A stretch of 9,839 nucleotides of DNA from G025836975 sp049646585 (GTDB taxonomy: Bacteria; Pseudomonadota; Gammaproteobacteria; Burkholderiales; Burkholderiaceae_B). Below the pieces are notes generated by a model that saw nothing but the letters and a program-made list of their open reading frames with translations, searched no databases and was not told the DNA's origin. Below, one piece after another: positions 6,886 through 9,839 of this stretch (positions within the stretch are counted from its first letter, which is position 1; the number at the start of each line of letters is the position of its first letter). The stretch lies in assembly GCA_049646585.1 (NCBI GenBank), contig JBARWC010000085.1, positions 1 through 9,839 on the forward strand. Reading direction: 5' to 3'. The translations under genes and the position numbers were made by a program.

Positions 6886-8763
6886 ATGAATCGCTATCCT
6901 CTCTGGAAGTACCTTACCGTACTGGCAGCCCTGGCCATAGGTCTGCTCTACACTCTGCCGAACTTTTTCGGGGAATCGCCCGCGGTTCAGGTAGCCGGCG
7001 CAAAGTCCACCGTCAAAGTGGACAACAATGTGCTGACTCGGGTCGAAGACATACTGAAGCGCAGCAACATCGCCTCCACAGGCGCTTATTTCGAGCAGAA
7101 CGGGCCGGTGGGCACCGTTCGCGTGCGCTTCGAGTCGACCGACATCCAGCTGCGCGCCAAGGACATCATCGAAAAAGCGCTTAACCCGGATTCATCCGAC
7201 CCCGATTACACGGTGGCGCTGAACCTGCTGCCGTCGTCGCCGAACTGGCTGTCGGCATTGGGAGCCCACCCCATGTACCTGGGCCTGGACTTGCGCGGCG
7301 GCGTGCACTTCCTGCTGCAGGTCGACATGAAGGGCGCCCTGACGGGCCGCTACGATTCCATCGCCAGCGACGTGCGCAACACCCTGCGCGAAGCCAAGAT
7401 CGCCAACGCCGGCGTCGAACGCAGCGACTTGTCCGTTGTGTCGAATTTCAGCAGCGCCGACGCGCGCGACCAGGCCGCTTCCGAGCTGCGCCGCTCCCTG
7501 CCCGACATGGTCTTCGCCAACAGCGGCGAAAGCGGCGGCCAGTTCTCCCTGACCGGCAAGCTGACCGACCTGGCCGTCACCCAAGTGCAAACCAATGCGC
7601 TGAAACAGAACATCACCACGCTGCATAACCGCATCAACGAACTGGGCGTGGCCGAGCCCGTCATCCAGCAGCAAGGCGCCGATCGCATCGTGGTCCAGTT
7701 GCCCGGCGTGCAGGACGTGGCCAAGGCCAAGGAGATCCTGGGCCGCACCGCCACGCTGGAAATCCGCATGGTCGACGATTCGCCCAGCGCCATGGCGGCG
7801 CTCAACGGCGGCACCGTGCCCTTCGGCCTGGAACGCTACACCGACCGCGACGGCCGCCCGATACTGCTGCGCCGCCAGGTCATCCTGACCGGCGAGAACC
7901 TGCAAGACGCCCAGCCCGGTCGCGACCAACAAACCCAACAGCCCTCGGTCAACCTGACGCTGGACTCCAAGGGCGCCCGCATCTTCCGAGACGTGACGCG
8001 CAACAACATCAACAAGCGCATGGCCATCGTCCTGTTCGAACAGGGCAAGGGCCAGGTTGTGACGGCACCCGTCATACGCAGCGAAATCCCCGGCGGCCAA
8101 GTGCAGATCACCGGCAGCATGTCGCCCCAGGAAGCGGCCGACACCGCCCTGCTGCTGCGCGCCGGCGCGCTGGCCGCGCCCATGGAGATCATCGAAGAGC
8201 GCACCATAGGCCCCAGCCTGGGCGCCGACAACATTCAGCAGGGCTTCAATGCCACGCTGTACGGCTTCATCGGCATCGCCATCTTCATCGTTCTCTACTA
8301 CCACCTGATGGGGCTGTTCTCGACCATAGGCCTGACCTTCAACGTGTTGCTGCTGCTGGCCATCCTGTCCATGCTGCAGGCCACGCTGACGCTGCCCGGC
8401 ATCGCCGCCATCGCGCTGACGCTGGGCATGGCCATTGACGCCAACGTGCTGATCAACGAGCGCATACGCGAAGAACTACGCCATGGCGCCACGCCGCAGC
8501 AGGCCATACACCTGGGCTTCGATCGCGCCTGGGCAACGATTTTCGACTCCAACCTGACCAGCCTGATCGTGGGCGTGGCGCTGTTGGCTTTCGGCACGGG
8601 CCCGATACGCGGCTTCGCGGTGGTTCACTGCATAGGCATCCTGACCTCCATGTTCTCTTCGGTCGTCGGCGTGCGCGCGCTGGTCAATCTTTTCTACGGC
8701 AATAAACGTCGTTTGCAAAGCATTTCGATCGGCCAGATCTGGAAACCCGAAGAAAAAAAGTAA
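6886..8763 (+). CDS. secD: Protein translocase subunit SecD
   Basis: SecD is an RND-superfamily inner-membrane protein that, with SecF, uses the proton gradient to pull exported proteins through SecYEG on the periplasmic side. It has 625 residues (E. coli 615). A first membrane helix lies at about 6-27. A long periplasmic part contains LGLDLRGGVHFLLQVDM (132-148), NRINELGVAEP (248-258) and LLLRAGALAAPMEIIEER (422-439). Five further helices from about 455 to 605 include AIDANVLINERIREEL (516-531), where Asp518 matches the essential Asp519 of E. coli, and TIFDSNLTSLI (551-561). The ATG at 6886 fits the family N-terminus (MNRYPLWKY), but no Shine-Dalgarno sequence is visible ahead of it. It sits between yajC and secF on the same strand with hairpins in both gaps. 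Confidence 0.98.
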   Translation: MNRYPLWKYLTVLAALAIGLLYTLPNFFGESPAVQVAGAKSTVKVDNNVLTRVEDILKRSNIASTGAYFEQNGPVGTVRVRFESTDIQLRAKDIIEKALNPDSSDPDYTVALNLLPSSPNWLSALGAHPMYLGLDLRGGVHFLLQVDMKGALTGRYDSIASDVRNTLREAKIANAGVERSDLSVVSNFSSADARDQAASELRRSLPDMVFANSGESGGQFSLTGKLTDLAVTQVQTNALKQNITTLHNRINELGVAEPVIQQQGADRIVVQLPGVQDVAKAKEILGRTATLEIRMVDDSPSAMAALNGGTVPFGLERYTDRDGRPILLRRQVILTGENLQDAQPGRDQQTQQPSVNLTLDSKGARIFRDVTRNNINKRMAIVLFEQGKGQVVTAPVIRSEIPGGQVQITGSMSPQEAADTALLLRAGALAAPMEIIEERTIGPSLGADNIQQGFNATLYGFIGIAIFIVLYYHLMGLFSTIGLTFNVLLLLAILSMLQATLTLPGIAAIALTLGMAIDANVLINERIREELRHGATPQQAIHLGFDRAWATIFDSNLTSLIVGVALLAFGTGPIRGFAVVHCIGILTSMFSSVVGVRALVNLFYGNKRRLQSISIGQIWKPEEKK

Positions 8764-8771
8764 TGTCGTCG

Positions 8772-8791
8772 CCGGCGGCGCAAACCGCCGG
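8772..8791 (+). other. Intercistronic hairpin between secD and secF
   Basis: CCGGCGG (8772-8778) and CCGCCGG (8785-8791) form a perfect 7-bp GC stem with loop CGCAAA, 8 nt after the secD stop and 26 nt before the secF start. It has no T-tract, so it should not terminate transcription. It may protect the upstream mRNA end or affect secF translation. Confidence 0.5.
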
Positions 8792-8817
8792 TCTGGACCA
8801 ACCACAGGCATAGCAAC

Positions 8818-9753
8818 ATGGAATTTTTTCGCATTCATCGCACCATCCCGTTCATGCGGAACGCGCTGGCGCTCAACCTGATCAGCCTGCTGACCTTTAT
8901 CGCGGCGGTGGTGTTCATCGTTGTACGGGGCTTCCACCTGTCGATCGAGTTCACGGGCGGTACGGTAATGGAGGTTCATTACCAGCAAGCCGTGCAGGTG
9001 GACGATGTGCGCAGCTCGATTCAAACGCTGGGCTACACGGACTTCCAGGTGCAGAACTTCGGCACTTCGCAAGACATCATGATCCGCCTGCCCTCGCGCG
9101 AGGGCCAGAACGCGGGCCAGCAAAGCGAGAAGGTGATGCAAGCGCTGAAGCAGCAACACGCGGATGCAGAGCTGCGGCGGGTGGAATTCGTGGGTCCGCA
9201 AGTGGGGCAGGAGCTGTTGCACAATGGCTTGATGGCGCTGCTATTCGTGGTTTGCGGCATTCTGATTTACCTGGCTTTCCGCTTTGAATGGAAGCTGGCG
9301 CTGGCCTGCGCCATCGCCAACTTGCACGACGTGGTGATCATTCTGGGCTTTTTTGCGTTCTTCCAGTGGGAGTTCTCGCTATCGGTGCTGGCGGGTGTGC
9401 TGGCGGTGCTGGGCTATTCGGTGAACGAGTCCGTGGTGGTGATGGATCGTATCCGTGAAAACTTCCGCAAGCAGCGCAAGATGTCGGTGCACGAGATCAT
9501 CGATCTGTCGATTACGCAGAATATTTCGCGGACCATCATTACGCACGGTTCGACGCAGATGATGGTGATGTCGATGTTCTTCTTCGGCGGCCCGACGCTG
9601 CATAATTTTTCGCTGGCGCTGACGATCGGTATCTGGTTCGGTATTTATTCGTCGGTATTCGTGGCGGCGGCGATTGCAATGTGGCTGGGCGTGAAGCGTG
9701 AAGACTTGGTGAAGCAGGTCAAGAAGGATGATCCGGCGGCGGAAGTGATGTAA
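8818..9753 (+). CDS. secF: Protein translocase subunit SecF
   Basis: SecF is the partner of SecD in the proton-driven export motor. It has 311 residues (E. coli 323). The first helix is at about 16-37, then the periplasmic signature GFHLSIEFTGGTVMEV (38-53) and VEFVGPQVGQEL (122-133), then five helices from about 136 to 290. LGYSVNESVVVMDRIRENFR (198-217) and ISRTIITHGSTQMMV (236-250) are the conserved membrane blocks. Glu204 stands where E. coli has the important Asp213. Only a weak AGG (8806-8808) precedes the ATG. Codon choice differs from its neighbours: Ala is GCG in 18 of 25 cases and Ser is TCG in 15 of 19, by hand count, whereas the first 16 Ala codons of secD are GCC nine times and GCG three. 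It is the last gene of the run, ending before a strong terminator. Confidence 0.98.
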   Translation: MEFFRIHRTIPFMRNALALNLISLLTFIAAVVFIVVRGFHLSIEFTGGTVMEVHYQQAVQVDDVRSSIQTLGYTDFQVQNFGTSQDIMIRLPSREGQNAGQQSEKVMQALKQQHADAELRRVEFVGPQVGQELLHNGLMALLFVVCGILIYLAFRFEWKLALACAIANLHDVVIILGFFAFFQWEFSLSVLAGVLAVLGYSVNESVVVMDRIRENFRKQRKMSVHEIIDLSITQNISRTIITHGSTQMMVMSMFFFGGPTLHNFSLALTIGIWFGIYSSVFVAAAIAMWLGVKREDLVKQVKKDDPAAEVM

Positions 9754-9768
9754 GCATGGTTTGTTAGG

Positions 9769-9785
9769 CCGGAATCCGATTCCGG
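9769..9785 (+). repeat. Inverted repeat (small hairpin) after secF
   Basis: CCGGAATC (9769-9776) and GATTCCGG (9778-9785) are perfect 8-base arms around a single C. As RNA this gives a 7-bp stem with a 3-nt loop, 15 nt after the secF stop. It has no T-tract. It is followed by a tandem GGTTCA repeat (9784-9795) and then the main terminator. Confidence 0.5.
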
Positions 9786-9801
9786 TTCAGGTTCAAGGAA
9801 G

Positions 9802-9838
9802 AGCCCGCTTGAATGTAAATTTTCAAGCGGGCTTTTTT
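9802..9838 (+). terminator. Rho-independent terminator of the queA-secF run
   Basis: AGCCCGCTTGAA (9802-9813) pairs perfectly with TTCAAGCGGGCT (9822-9833), a 12-bp stem with an 8-nt loop, immediately followed by a T-tract (9833-9838). This is a textbook intrinsic terminator placed 48 nt after the secF stop, marking the end of the transcript. Confidence 0.93.
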
Positions 9839-9839
9839 C

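Noticed and set aside
7192..8304. Minus-strand open frame (370 codons) antisense to secD
   Set aside because: It is a composition artefact of the secD codon bias; the protein is Gly/Gln/Ala/His-rich without domain structure.

Overview
The window is a GC-rich (roughly 60% or more by eye), densely coded chromosomal segment from a betaproteobacterium. The best match is Burkholderiales, Alcaligenaceae-like (Bordetella/Achromobacter/Pusillimonas relatives). This rests on the protein sequences, the strong G/C third-position bias and the run queA-tgt-yajC-secD-secF, and the genus is an inference. Nothing looks mobile: there is no integrase, transposase, tRNA, phage gene or CRISPR array, and no gene-free stretch longer than about 150 bases.

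Left half (1-4101), all on the minus strand and so read from right to left: dacB (penicillin-binding protein 4), then upp (uracil salvage), then a secreted protein of unknown function with four cysteines in its mature part. After these comes a compact three-gene membrane cluster: a DUF883 (ElaB/YqjD) protein, a YqjE-type holin-superfamily membrane protein, and a YqjK-like protein that starts with an ATGA overlap and runs off the left edge. The last gene is interrupted by the window edge.

Right half (4246-9753), all on the plus strand: queA and tgt, two enzymes of queuosine tRNA modification joined by an ATGA overlap, then yajC, secD and secF, the accessory part of the Sec translocase. The series ends in a strong rho-independent terminator at 9802-9838. 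The divergent gap 4102-4245 between dacB and queA must carry both outward promoters.

Functionally this is housekeeping DNA: cell-wall remodelling, pyrimidine salvage, tRNA modification, protein export and a stationary-phase/membrane-stress type cluster. I found no convincing undescribed system. The points most worth a second look are the hairpins placed between yajC/secD and secD/secF where Shine-Dalgarno signals are poor, a sharp change of synonymous codon choice in secF, the Asp-to-Glu replacement at a key SecF membrane position, and the uncharacterised secreted protein at 1118-1873.
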